Virus record (IMG/VR): IMGVR_UViG_3300033153_004867
Coordinates: 1-43,700 of that record
DNA from: a virus
Length of the DNA: 43,700 nt
Reading direction: 5' to 3' (one strand)
Shown here: positions 20,582 to 28,131 of the stretch, one piece after another
Layout: every line of letters starts with the position of its first letter
Numbering within the stretch: the stretch's first letter is position 1
Position numbers and translations under genes: made by a program
The notes under the pieces: model-generated
Database searches by the model: none
What the model was told of the DNA's origin: nothing
Seen by the model: the letters and a program-made list of their open reading frames with translations, nothing else

Positions 20582-21899
20582 TACTGTTATTATTATTTCC
20601 GCTAGAGTAAAATCTTCTAGGATTCCAAATAAAGTTCTTAAAAAAATAAACGGAGTTGAAATTATAGAGCATATTTTAAAAAGAGTTACAAGATTAGGCA
20701 TACCTACAATATTGGCAATACCTCATGGAGAAAAAAATCACTATAGCAATCTTTCGCATTATCAATTTAGAATATTTGAAGGCGATTCCCTTTCTCCACT
20801 TCATAGAATTTGCGACTATTTGAAACAAAATCCTAAAGTTAAATATGTGGTTAGGGTTACTTGTGATGACCCGATAATTGACGGTCAAACAGTATCGGAA
20901 TTATTGGCAGAAGTTAAGAAACAAGATGCAGGGCATGGTTGTACTCCTGATATAATCGGGGGTGCAGGTATAGAGGTAATGCACCGGGATAATTTAATAG
21001 AAGCGTCAAAGCGAAAAGAGAATACAGAGTTTATAAGCTATTTTGTTAAGGGTAGCAATATGCCTAAGCCGGGAACAATTAGAATGAACCCTAGACATCA
21101 AATTAATAGACCTTATAGATTGTGTGTTGACTACCCAGAAGATGCGAATTTACTTGAAATAGTATTAAGGGCTTTGGGGAATGATTGCTCGGTAGATGAA
21201 ATATGCAAATACTTAGATTTAAACCAACATTTATTGAAGATTAATAAATTGCCACTATTGACAATTTACACATGCGTTCATAACGCTGAAAAATACATTT
21301 ATACAACAATGCAAAGCGTTTTAAATACGGATATAGATATGGAGTATATAATTGTTGATGATAAATCTAGTGATAATTCGATACAGGAGATGACGAAGTT
21401 TTGCCATGATAAGCGAGTTAATTTTATCTTTAATGATAAAAACTTGGGTTTGGCTTCGTCATCAAATCGAGCTATCGATAAAGCTAAGGGCAAATATATA
21501 ATGCGTGTAGACGCAGACGATTTATTGATGACTAAAAATTTTGACACAGGATTTTACGAGGCAATAAATATGCTTAACGGGAAAGCTGAAATCGTTTACC
21601 CTGCTTATTATTCTTATTTTGAAGAAACAGGGGAGTATGAGTATACAAAGCCAGAAGTCAAACATCATGCTGGCTCTGCGATAATGAAAACCAGAATTAT
21701 TAATGAGCTAAGATTTAAAGAGGGGATAAGGCATTGGGATGGACTAGAGTTGTATCATAGAATGTTAAAAGACGGGGTATCGTATTACAATAAGCCTACT
21801 TGGTTTTATCGGGTTAGGAAAGATAGCATGAGTCATAGCGATTTAACTAAAAGGGCGAGCATGAAATTGACTATAGATGAAAGGGGGATGATTAAATGA
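20574..21899 (+). CDS. Cytidylyltransferase-glycosyltransferase (GT2) fusion
   Basis: 441 aa, two domains. Residues 1-226 match SpsF/NeuA-type cytidylyltransferases: ISARVKSSRIPNKVLKKI (nucleotide loop, 8-25), VRVTCDDPIIDG (93-104, metal Asp) and RLCVDYPED. Residues 228-441 are a GT2 glycosyltransferase: LLTIYTCVHNAEKYI, EYIIVDDKSSDNS (261-263 VDD), NLGLASSSNRAI and the metal-binding VDADD (312-316), with HWDGLELYHRM near the end. The fusion would activate a sugar with CTP and pass it on. Junction about 226-230 is clean. Overlaps the previous gene by 8 bases. Confidence 0.85.
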   Translation: MSDTVIIISARVKSSRIPNKVLKKINGVEIIEHILKRVTRLGIPTILAIPHGEKNHYSNLSHYQFRIFEGDSLSPLHRICDYLKQNPKVKYVVRVTCDDPIIDGQTVSELLAEVKKQDAGHGCTPDIIGGAGIEVMHRDNLIEASKRKENTEFISYFVKGSNMPKPGTIRMNPRHQINRPYRLCVDYPEDANLLEIVLRALGNDCSVDEICKYLDLNQHLLKINKLPLLTIYTCVHNAEKYIYTTMQSVLNTDIDMEYIIVDDKSSDNSIQEMTKFCHDKRVNFIFNDKNLGLASSSNRAIDKAKGKYIMRVDADDLLMTKNFDTGFYEAINMLNGKAEIVYPAYYSYFEETGEYEYTKPEVKHHAGSAIMKTRIINELRFKEGIRHWDGLELYHRMLKDGVSYYNKPTWFYRVRKDSMSHSDLTKRASMKLTIDERGMIK

Positions 21900-22210
21900 T
21901 TATGTCATTAAGTATAGCAGTTTTTTGTTTCGTTATAGTATCATTTCTGGCTTCTATAAAAGCAGAAAGAAATAAAGAGCAGATAGAAGAACTTAAAAAG
22001 ATAGTTGGGAAAATAGATGATGAATTATATCCCATTGAAATGAAATCAAATGGACCTGGAATATCTTTGGTTACTGCGAATAAAATAAAAGAATTGATTG
22101 AAGAAATAGATAGACTTAAATTAGTTATAAAAGAACTTGGCTACGAGTGGAAGGAAAAAGAAACAAAGACTAAAACAAAAGAAGCACATTGGGAAAATAT
22201 TAAAAAATGA
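21896..22210 (+). CDS. Membrane-anchored coiled-coil protein
   Basis: 104 aa. Residues 1-21 form a transmembrane helix (LSIAVFCFVIVSFLASI), followed by a charged helical cytoplasmic region ending in KETKTKTKEAHWENIKK. ATGA overlap with the fusion gene. Function unknown; it could tether the pathway at the membrane. Confidence 0.6.
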   Translation: MIMSLSIAVFCFVIVSFLASIKAERNKEQIEELKKIVGKIDDELYPIEMKSNGPGISLVTANKIKELIEEIDRLKLVIKELGYEWKEKETKTKTKEAHWENIKK

Positions 22211-22545
22211 TAACCCAAAGCGAACTCATAACCCTATCTGGTCTAACACATAAAGAGATTAATTTATTGTGTTGTGGTAGAAAGTGGGAGAGGGTTTTTG
22301 CTTGGTTGTGTGCTATGAAAAAGGCCCTAGCTGAATACTCAAAGAAAAAGAAATTTGATGATGTTCAATTAAATATAGTGGGTCATATAGCTTGGATAGA
22401 AACTTATTTATGGAACGCTTATTATTTATATCAACTCCCCGGCTTCTTGAGAAATAATGCTGATTATGTTTTTAAGCCTAAACAGTATGCGAAAATGAAA
22501 ATAAGAAAGGAATTTGATACTGTAATGCGCCGAGGCTATCATTGA
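22207..22545 (+). CDS. Hypothetical protein
   Basis: 112 aa. Helical, with TLSGLTHKEINLLCCGRKWERVFAWLC and an aromatic segment (WIETYLWNAYYLYQLPGF). ATGA overlap with the upstream gene. No family recognised. Confidence 0.6.
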   Translation: MITQSELITLSGLTHKEINLLCCGRKWERVFAWLCAMKKALAEYSKKKKFDDVQLNIVGHIAWIETYLWNAYYLYQLPGFLRNNADYVFKPKQYAKMKIRKEFDTVMRRGYH

Positions 22546-22564
22546 TGACTATTGAAGGTAAAAA

Positions 22565-22786
22565 ATGAAAATATATTGTAATAATTGTAAATGGTTTGAT
22601 TTTATGTACAATTATGCCACTAATGAATATGATGAGTGTTTAAATAATAATAATATGATAAAACATATAGAAAAAGAAAATCACGAACATCCTGAATATA
22701 CTTGGAAAAAGAAAGGGAAACCTTATATATTAAATAAAAACAATGTTTGTAAGAATAAAAAAAAAAAAAGATGGTGGAATTTTTAA
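22565..22786 (+). CDS. Small Cys/Lys-rich protein
   Basis: 73 aa. N-terminus YCNNCKWF, later single Cys (DECLNN, NVCKNK): a small zinc-binding type. It ends in a run of Lys codons read from a 13-base A tract (22757-22769) and WWNF. The tract is a possible slippage site next to the HTH gene. Function unknown. Confidence 0.55.
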   Translation: MKIYCNNCKWFDFMYNYATNEYDECLNNNNMIKHIEKENHEHPEYTWKKKGKPYILNKNNVCKNKKKKRWWNF

Positions 22787-23025
22787 TGAAAATATATCTC
22801 AACGGAAGAGAGATTAGATTTGTAATGATGATAAGAAATATGTCGCAGAATAAAATGGCGACAAAAATAGGAATAACAAGACCTCATTTTAATAAATTAT
22901 TAATGGGCTATGCTAATCCGACAAGCGAAACAAGAAAGAAAATAACAAATGCTTTTAAAGGCATTGCATGGGATAGATTGTACACTATAGTAGACTTAAA
23001 TCTAACAACAGGAAGTAAATTATGA
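22786..23025 (+). CDS. XRE-family helix-turn-helix protein
   Basis: 79 aa from ATG 22786 (GGTGGA 8 bases upstream); an ATG at 22771 has no such site. The HTH is MSQNKMATKIGITRPHFNKLLMGYANP (about 19-45), the Cro/CI helix-turn-helix type, followed by a short helix. A repressor or Cro-like regulator is likely; the dyads at 17069-17096 are a possible target. Odd place between sugar genes. Overlaps the next gene by ATGA. Confidence 0.72.
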   Translation: MKIYLNGREIRFVMMIRNMSQNKMATKIGITRPHFNKLLMGYANPTSETRKKITNAFKGIAWDRLYTIVDLNLTTGSKL

Positions 23026-23801
23026 ACTTATGTCCGACACCAAATTATCCATTAACACTTAAGGCGAAGAAACGAAAATTAAAGAAACCTATAATTTTAG
23101 CCGGGATGTGTTATGCTCAATCCGAATACTTAGAAAAAACTGCTAAATTCTTAAAGAAATTTGACATCAGTTATATGCGAGGAGGAGTGTTCAGAGCAGG
23201 AACATATCCACCAGTAGACGGATTCGGTTTAAGTAAAAAGACATTAGCAGATTTTTCATATCAAGCACATAAGCAAGGATTAAAGATAATCATTGAGGTA
23301 TTGGATTTAAGGGATATAGATTATATATTGCAATTCGCTGATGCCCTCCAAATAGGGGCAAGACATAGCCAAGATTACGCTTTGCTCAAGGAAGTCAAGC
23401 AGTTTAGTGGTGATGTGACTATTAAGCGTGGTATGCACCAAAACATGGATGAATTTCTAGGCTCTGTTGAGTATCTAATGGGCGGAAAGTGCAAGCCGAT
23501 AATGATAGAACGAGGAGGAGTCAGCTATCATAATCATGTTCGTTGGGATTTAAGTATCTCAATGATTCCGGCGATTAAAATAAGAACGAATATTCCTATA
23601 ATAGTAGACGCTTCACATGGCACAGGGCGCAGTGATTTGGTGTTGCCTATGACTATGGCGGGTATTGCTTCGGGAGCAGATGGGTATTTAGTCGAGTGTC
23701 ATCCTGAACCTAAAAAGTCATTAAGCGACCCATTACAAGCAATAGGTTTAAAAGAGTTCAGAATATTGTATAATAAAGTTAATAATTTAATGAGGAGATA
23801 A
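23022..23801 (+). CDS. DAHP synthase-family (type I-beta-like) aldolase
   Basis: 259 aa. Aligns with the DAHP/KDO8P synthase superfamily: AGMCYAQSE with metal-ligand Cys30, RGGVFRAGTYPP (53-64), LQIGARHSQDYALLKEV, TIKRGM (134-138), VDASHGTGR with His199, VECHPEP with Glu225 and LSD with Asp236. All metal ligands are present. These enzymes add phosphoenolpyruvate to a sugar phosphate. The usual KPRTS loop that holds the substrate is replaced by FRAGT, so the acceptor may differ from erythrose 4-phosphate. Neighbours suggest ulosonic-acid synthesis. Confidence 0.83.
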   Translation: MNLCPTPNYPLTLKAKKRKLKKPIILAGMCYAQSEYLEKTAKFLKKFDISYMRGGVFRAGTYPPVDGFGLSKKTLADFSYQAHKQGLKIIIEVLDLRDIDYILQFADALQIGARHSQDYALLKEVKQFSGDVTIKRGMHQNMDEFLGSVEYLMGGKCKPIMIERGGVSYHNHVRWDLSISMIPAIKIRTNIPIIVDASHGTGRSDLVLPMTMAGIASGADGYLVECHPEPKKSLSDPLQAIGLKEFRILYNKVNNLMRR

Positions 23802-23803
23802 TA

Positions 23804-25219
23804 ATGACCGAAACTAAAGAAGAAACCAAAGAAATAAAAGAAACTATGCATTGCTCAATATGCGATACAACGGATTTCCACCACACAGGAAAGCTACACA
23901 AAGAGAGTGAGATATTACTTTGTAAGAACTGTGGCGCAGTATGGCATAATGTTGATTACTCCAAGGAAGAAACGATAAAAGAGTATTACAGGAATAATTA
24001 TCGCTCAAATATATCTCATAGAAACCTACAAACTACAAATAATAAACTCCAATGGATTAAAGAGTTTTTAATGGATTTCCTGAAAGACAAGAAAGGGCTT
24101 ATTATAGGAGATGTCGGTTGTGCGACCGGATATATACCCAGTTTCTTTCGTAAGATAGGTCATAAGTCTACCGGGTGTGAATTAACTCCCTCATTTCGTA
24201 GATTCTCTGAACATTTTTACGGGATACCACTTACAGAAGAATTAATCAATAAATATGACAATGTGAAAGGCGAAGATGGGAAAATAACTAAGGTCAACAA
24301 ACCTTACTTTGATTTAATTATCTACAATCATGTCCTAGAACATATAATGAACCCCGATAAAGAGTTAAAGAAAGCTATTGATTTAATCAAAGATAGCGGA
24401 CACTTACATATATCAGTGCCACAATTCTTAAATGATATTGATGAGCCAAGTGGTGTTGCCATTCGCTCATTTGAGACATTCTTTCATAAAGACCATATTA
24501 ACTTATTCACTAAACAAGCGATACAGAATTTATTTAGAAAGAATGGGCTTAAAATAGTTAAAGAGAATTACAGTAATTACGGTCAAACTTATTTACTCCA
24601 AAAAACAGGCGAAACTCAAGAGATAATCAAAGAGGATTGGAAAAAGAATCTCACTATAATTGAGAATCACAAAGAGGCTATAGTACACTTCTCTAAGGGC
24701 GACTTTGAAAAGGCAATAGAAACTAATCCTAGATTTCCCGATGCGTGGACTGGCTTAATAATGGGAACGAAAGGAAAGGATGAATCCGAACAACAAGACC
24801 TATGGGATAAGATGAAAACCGAACATCCGGTAATATTTAATAATAAAAAATGCAAACTTGTTTATGCGATATGGTTATTCCAAAGAGGATTACGTGAGCA
24901 AGCTGACAAAGCCTTTAATGAGGCTCTTTCGGTTAGATTATGTTCAGAAACATTATTCCATAAAGCGCAGAATCTATACTTAATGGGCAAGAAGAAACAA
25001 AGTATAGGATTATTTCACATGGCGGCAAGTATCAATCCTGATAAGTGGTCTTTGTGTATGGATTGGGCTTGCAAAGCGAGTAGTGAGTGTGAGTCTTGGG
25101 ATGAAGTGGCTAAGAAACAAGCCTTAGAGCAGGTATGGCAAAAGAATAAACATCTTATGAAAGACAATACTCCGAATGACCCTGTAATGGAAGAAAAAAA
25201 AGAAGTGGCGAAAACTTAA
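23804..25219 (+). CDS. Zinc-ribbon SAM methyltransferase with TPR-like tail
   Basis: 471 aa. Zinc ribbon CSIC...CKNC (Cys17, 20, 40, 43); class I methyltransferase with GDVGCATGY (102-110), DLIIYNHVLEHI and HLHISVPQF; then DHINLFTKQAIQNLFRKNG. Ribbon plus methyltransferase is the layout of sugar and LPS-locus methyltransferases. Residues 290-440 are helical with TPR-like repeats (KGDFEKAIETNPRFPDAW, ADKAFNEAL, AASINPDKW). Last gene of the accessory block. Substrate could be the activated sugar or a glycosylated target. Confidence 0.78.
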   Translation: MTETKEETKEIKETMHCSICDTTDFHHTGKLHKESEILLCKNCGAVWHNVDYSKEETIKEYYRNNYRSNISHRNLQTTNNKLQWIKEFLMDFLKDKKGLIIGDVGCATGYIPSFFRKIGHKSTGCELTPSFRRFSEHFYGIPLTEELINKYDNVKGEDGKITKVNKPYFDLIIYNHVLEHIMNPDKELKKAIDLIKDSGHLHISVPQFLNDIDEPSGVAIRSFETFFHKDHINLFTKQAIQNLFRKNGLKIVKENYSNYGQTYLLQKTGETQEIIKEDWKKNLTIIENHKEAIVHFSKGDFEKAIETNPRFPDAWTGLIMGTKGKDESEQQDLWDKMKTEHPVIFNNKKCKLVYAIWLFQRGLREQADKAFNEALSVRLCSETLFHKAQNLYLMGKKKQSIGLFHMAASINPDKWSLCMDWACKASSECESWDEVAKKQALEQVWQKNKHLMKDNTPNDPVMEEKKEVAKT

Positions 25220-25225
25220 TTTGTC

Positions 25226-25234
25226 TGCTATACT
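25226..25234 (+). promoter_or_regulatory. Extended -10 promoter candidate before terminase
   Basis: TGCTATACT, an extended -10 (TGnTATACT), lies 31 bases before the terminase small subunit start and after AATTTG. The same AATTTG...CTATACTAT string recurs at 27610. No clear -35, so an activator or phage factor may be needed. Confidence 0.45.
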
Positions 25235-25264
25235 ATATAATTATATTATATTACAAGTTAAATT

Positions 25265-25669
25265 ATGAGACCAAAAAGAAGAAGTAATAAAAATCAGTTA
25301 CAACCCAAAGATTATATTAAGGCACTTGTTCAATGTGGTGGTTTCCAAACTTATGCCGCTAAGAAGTTAGGAGTTAGTTTTGTCGCAGTAAATAAGGCAA
25401 TCCAAAACTGGCCGGAAGTAAAAGAGGCTTACGATTCAATACTTGAAAATAGATTAGATATTACAGAAGATGAATTAACCAAAGCTATTAAGAAAGGAGA
25501 GCAGTGGGCCGTAGCTTTAATGATTCGTTACAAGGGGCGCAATAGAGGCTATGCAGAGAAACAAATAATAGAGGCTACCAATACTAACAAGCCAATAGAT
25601 TTATCAAGGTTAAGCGATAAAGATTTAAAGTCTATTCAAGATATAATGTTGAAACAGGAGAAGAAATGA
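25265..25669 (+). CDS. Terminase small subunit
   Basis: 134 aa. N-terminal helix-turn-helix (ALVQCGGFQTYAAKKLGVSFVAVNKAIQNWPEV) with the G-x-x-T-A-A-x-x-L-G-V pattern of small terminases, then EAYDSILENRLDITEDELTKAI and MIRYKGRNRGYAEK, the usual tail. It recognises phage DNA for packaging and hands it to the large subunit at 26058. First gene of the late block, behind a candidate promoter. Confidence 0.8.
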   Translation: MRPKRRSNKNQLQPKDYIKALVQCGGFQTYAAKKLGVSFVAVNKAIQNWPEVKEAYDSILENRLDITEDELTKAIKKGEQWAVALMIRYKGRNRGYAEKQIIEATNTNKPIDLSRLSDKDLKSIQDIMLKQEKK

Positions 25670-25761
25670 ACTTAGAACATGCCGAATTATTTATGTTTAT
25701 GGGAGCAGTTGGACTTATGATAGTTATTTATATTTTAATACAAGATAAGGGGATTGAATGA
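25666..25761 (+). CDS. 31-residue membrane micro-protein
   Basis: 31 aa, one transmembrane helix (FMFMGAVGLMIVIYILI). GGAG upstream, ATGA overlaps with the genes on both sides. Position directly before the lipoprotein suggests a membrane pair. Function unknown. Confidence 0.5.
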   Translation: MNLEHAELFMFMGAVGLMIVIYILIQDKGIE

Positions 25762-25922
25762 AACTATATCTACTAATCCTACTATTGCTCTTTACTGGAT
25801 GTGCTAGTATGCCTGAAAGCGATTTAAAATATAATTACTATGAGAAGAAATGGGAACAGGCTAAACCAGATAGTGAACTTAAATATAACTATCAAGAGAA
25901 AGAATGGGGCTTTGCGTGGTAA
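25758..25922 (+). CDS. Small lipoprotein
   Basis: 54 aa. Signal peptide MKLYLLILLLLFTGC with lipobox F-T-G-C (Cys15), then SMPESD, and two copies of a 10-residue unit: LKYNYYEKKW and LKYNYQEKEW. Mature product would be a 40-residue lipid-anchored peptide. It sits between the terminase subunits. Phage lipoproteins of this size can block superinfection or act as outer spanins; early-late position and lack of a partner leave this open. Confidence 0.65.
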   Translation: MKLYLLILLLLFTGCASMPESDLKYNYYEKKWEQAKPDSELKYNYQEKEWGFAW

Positions 25923-26086
25923 TAAAGGGAACAGAGATTAGAGTGTTAGGGATATGGCGAGAGTCTGATTTGAAGAAGGGCATAGTTAAAAACATAGCCA
26001 TGACAAAAAGCCAACGAGAAAAATATTACCCTACTGGAAAATTAATTAATAAGTTTAATGAATCTACCAACCCTAAATCAGATTGA
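25904..26086 (+). CDS. Small basic hypothetical protein
   Basis: 60 aa, overlapping the lipoprotein gene end (19 bases) and the large terminase start (29 bases). Contains TEIRVLGIWRESDLKKGIVKN and a basic C-terminus. Overlap on both sides lowers certainty, but frame and AGAAAG upstream are acceptable. Function unknown. Confidence 0.45.
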   Translation: MGLCVVIKGTEIRVLGIWRESDLKKGIVKNIAMTKSQREKYYPTGKLINKFNESTNPKSD

Positions 26087-27506
26087 AAAAGAAATTTGTG
26101 AACGAAACTACTACGAGTTCTTTAAGCAGGCATGGAAAATAGTTGAAGAAGATACTCCATTACAGGAAAACTGGCATTTAAAATATATATGCGACATCTT
26201 AGAAATAGAGGCCCGCAGAATAATAGCCGGCAAACCTAAAACCAAAGATATAATATTTAATGTCCCACCTAGAAGCCTAAAATCAAGCCTAGTAACGATA
26301 TTCTTGAATCCTTGGGCTTGGACTATCTGTCCCGGCATGAAATTCATTACACCTAGTTACGGCGCAGAGTTAGGGACATCGCTATCAATTAAATCAAGGC
26401 GCATAATTGAGAGTGACTGGTATCAATCTAAATGGCCTATTAAATTACAAGATGACCAAAATGTTAAATCCCACTACGAAAATACTAAGGGAGGTATGCG
26501 TAAGAGTGTTGGCGTTGGGGGAGCTGTGACAGGCAGTGGGGCTGACATCATAGGAATTGATGACCCCTTGAATCCTCTTGACGCTAATAGCGAGGCCGCA
26601 AGAAAGGAATGTATAACTTGGTTCAGGGAAACCATGTCATCACGATTAAATAATAAAAAGATAGGTGTTAGAATATTAATAATGCAGAGATTGCATGAGG
26701 ATGATTTAACTGGGTGGATTCTAGCTAATCAAAAAGAGAAATGGAAGCATATATGCCTACCTGTTAATAATGATTACCACATCTCACCGCCCGAATTAGA
26801 GAAAAAGTATATAGATGGACTATTCTTTCCCGATAGATTCACTAAAGAGATAATCGAAAGTGATAAATCTGAATATGGCTCTTATGGATTCGCCGGACAG
26901 ATGGGGCAGAATCCTGTTCCTGCAGGTGGTGGTATCTTTCAAAGGGATTGGTTTAAGTTCTATGATGAATTACCTGATAAAATGAGAGGTTCTTTTTGGT
27001 CTTGGGATTGCGCCGCCAAAGACAAAGAGATAAACGATTACACAGTTGGACAGTATTGGGGTATATTCGATAGTGGGTATTGTTTGATTAAGCAAGTGAG
27101 GATAAGGCTATTATACCCTGCTATGAAACGAACACTAGAGGTAGAGTTCAATTCTAGGCCCTCAAAATGCGTACTACTAGAAGATAAGTCAACAGGTGAA
27201 GCATTGATACCCGATTTAAAAGATTCGACTAATCTGCCTATTGTTGGGGTTATTCCTGTTAAGGATAAAACAACTAGGGCGCACTTAGCCTCGCCAACAG
27301 TAGAAGCCGGAAAGATATACCTACCTAAAAACGCATCATGGACAAGCGACTACCTATCAGAACTTACGGCCTTTCCTAATTCTAAAAATGACGACCAAGT
27401 AGATGCGACCACCCAATTCATAAACTATATCTCACCCAAGAAAAGCCTTAAATCACTCATTGGAAATATGCAACAGGGTGGTAGAATGGAAGCAGATAAT
27501 ATATAA
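26058..27506 (+). CDS. Terminase large subunit
   Basis: 482 aa. ATPase motor: Walker A variant NVPPRSLKSSL (68-78), Walker B DIIGIDDP (163-170) and the coupling segment ILIMQRLHEDDL. RNase H-like nuclease: WSWDCAAKD (about 312-320) and NDDQVDATTQF near the C-terminus give the acidic metal ligands. It translocates DNA into the procapsid and cuts concatemers. Length is usual. The P-P-R-S-x-K-S Walker A form is typical of a large group of phage terminases. Confidence 0.93.
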   Translation: MNLPTLNQIEKEICERNYYEFFKQAWKIVEEDTPLQENWHLKYICDILEIEARRIIAGKPKTKDIIFNVPPRSLKSSLVTIFLNPWAWTICPGMKFITPSYGAELGTSLSIKSRRIIESDWYQSKWPIKLQDDQNVKSHYENTKGGMRKSVGVGGAVTGSGADIIGIDDPLNPLDANSEAARKECITWFRETMSSRLNNKKIGVRILIMQRLHEDDLTGWILANQKEKWKHICLPVNNDYHISPPELEKKYIDGLFFPDRFTKEIIESDKSEYGSYGFAGQMGQNPVPAGGGIFQRDWFKFYDELPDKMRGSFWSWDCAAKDKEINDYTVGQYWGIFDSGYCLIKQVRIRLLYPAMKRTLEVEFNSRPSKCVLLEDKSTGEALIPDLKDSTNLPIVGVIPVKDKTTRAHLASPTVEAGKIYLPKNASWTSDYLSELTAFPNSKNDDQVDATTQFINYISPKKSLKSLIGNMQQGGRMEADNI

Positions 27507-27513
27507 TATTGGT

Positions 27514-27597
27514 ATGGAAATATATTTCTTTTTGGGTATGATTGTTGGTTCATTAATAATCATATTGATTATGTCTAATAAAAACGAAAGAATGTAA
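27514..27597 (+). CDS. 27-residue membrane micro-protein
   Basis: 27 aa: a single transmembrane helix (YFFLGMIVGSLIIILIM) with a charged tail (SNKNERM). No clear ribosome-binding site, so the call rests on composition and fit between the terminase and the next promoter. Confidence 0.35.
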   Translation: MEIYFFLGMIVGSLIIILIMSNKNERM

Positions 27598-27609
27598 TAG
27601 CATATAATT

Positions 27610-27618
27610 TGCTATACT
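27610..27618 (+). promoter_or_regulatory. Extended -10 promoter candidate
   Basis: TGCTATACT following AATT, 20 bases before the 27638 start. Shares AATTTG-CTATACTAT with the site at 25226, and a weaker relative (AATTTACTATATTT) lies at 28086-28099, before the portal gene. Together they suggest a repeated late-promoter motif. Confidence 0.45.
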
Positions 27619-27637
27619 ATTCTAAACAGGAGGGAGT

Positions 27638-28015
27638 ATGGAAGATTATGAAATAGCCACGATTGTAATTGCAATATTAATGTTGGGTGTATTCGCATTA
27701 AAATATAAGTTTGAATGTGATGAGGATGCCAGAGAAAATTCTTTTGATATGCAGTTATTAAAACAGAGTAATGTTTTGACGCAAGACGGCAAAATCTATA
27801 GATTAAACAGATTGAAATATCTTTTTAAATACTTTACTCAATCAATGGAAACAGAAACTACATACGAAAACAGAGTCTATGTTTACGCCAATAAGGAAAT
27901 AATATCTATTCAAGGTGGCAACAGAATAAATTATTGGTTTGATTTAGACAGATTTATAACTTACTCTAAAAATAATAGCTTCGACTTTGAGCCATACGTG
28001 AAATACTTTAAATAG
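27638..28015 (+). CDS. Membrane-anchored hypothetical protein
   Basis: 125 aa with GGAGGGAG upstream. One N-terminal transmembrane helix (IATIVIAILMLGVFALKY), then a soluble part with QDGKIYRLNRLKYLFKYF and aromatic strands. Function unknown. It lies between terminase and portal as a separate unit with its own candidate promoter. Confidence 0.6.
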   Translation: MEDYEIATIVIAILMLGVFALKYKFECDEDARENSFDMQLLKQSNVLTQDGKIYRLNRLKYLFKYFTQSMETETTYENRVYVYANKEIISIQGGNRINYWFDLDRFITYSKNNSFDFEPYVKYFK

Positions 28016-28131
28016 AAATAAATAGGACTTTACATCCTATATACTTTAAAATTACACTATCCCCCTCGACAAAACACGATTAGCAAATTTACTATATTTA
28101 AAGCCTGATAATATTAAACTATATTATTAAT

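Noticed and set aside
19500-25219. Queuosine/7-deazaguanine DNA modification pathway
   Set aside because: The radical SAM protein has a SPASM-type C-terminus and there is no FolE, QueD, QueC or transglycosylase gene.
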